Of a stretch of DNA of 64,000 nt, positions 63,807 through 64,000 are shown piece after piece. The notes under the pieces were generated by a model that worked only from the letters and a program-made list of their open reading frames with translations, ran no database searches and had not been told where the DNA came from. Position 1 is the stretch's first letter; each line of letters opens with the position of its first letter. Both the position numbers and the translations under genes were made by a program. Source of the DNA: Archegozetes longisetosus (taxonomy: Eukaryota; Arthropoda; Arachnida; Sarcoptiformes; Trhypochthoniidae); contig JAEMBT020000005.1 of NCBI GenBank assembly GCA_018873245.2, positions 7,488,001-7,552,000 on the forward strand. Direction: 5' to 3'.

Positions 63807-64000
63807 AAACGACATTTTTCTTCAAAAATAATGTAAGGGTCCCTTTGATATTCTTTATCCCATCATGAGACGAGCCAGAGATAGGCACCCTAGTTCAGAT
63901 ACCTTTAGACCTTGTGTATAAAATCAAACATGTGAAAAAATGTTTTACTCTGATGCTAGTTATTCATTCACGACTCGTAATTTTGCGAGACTATGGGTTA

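Noticed and set aside
1-64000. Retrovirus-like, Polinton-like or LINE sequences, CRISPR arrays, rRNA
   Set aside because: I saw no reverse transcriptase, capsid, integrase or rRNA motif and no regularly spaced repeats. The mobile remains I can identify are all DNA transposons.

Overview
The window is AT-rich eukaryotic DNA from an animal. It has split genes with GT-AG introns ranging from about 70 bp to 16.5 kb, AATAAA poly(A) signals, long (GA)n tracts and decayed DNA transposons. The neuroligin is of the arthropod type: IHGES in the oxyanion region and GHG at the nucleophile elbow. The leucine-rich secreted protein resembles a family expanded in mites and spiders. A chelicerate, probably a mite, is the best guess; I cannot name the species.

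Layout. Positions 1 to about 12.5 kb hold no gene I can support. At 12.6-14.5 kb (minus) there is a two-exon secreted LRR gene, followed by roughly 7.7 kb of intergenic DNA with small repeats. From 22.3 to 50.3 kb (plus) one large gene, a neuroligin, is spread over 9 to 11 exons. Its 16.5-kb first intron holds most of the (GA)n/(TC)n tracts and a possible nested minus-strand gene for a small one-pass membrane protein at 35.3-36.1 kb. Its second intron holds a 988-bp segment bounded by a 12-bp inverted repeat. At 51.0-51.8 kb (minus) is an intronless gene for an SREBP-like bHLH-zipper protein that lacks the membrane half. At 55.3-57.2 kb (plus) is a TPR + RRM-like + CCCH zinc-finger gene with one apparent frame break.

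From about 58.6 kb to the end is a transposon bed. It contains two decayed hAT transposase fragments in opposite orientation, a 753-bp foldback element with an 8-bp target duplication and an apical hairpin at its centre, a small hAT-like MITE, and a 1.4-kb degenerate inverted-repeat unit around a GC-richer core.

The host genes are not an operon and share no evident pathway: a synaptic adhesion protein, a secreted LRR protein, a transcription factor and a putative RNA-binding TPR protein. All exon structures were read by eye from frame, splice consensus and remembered family sequences. No alignment or database search was run.
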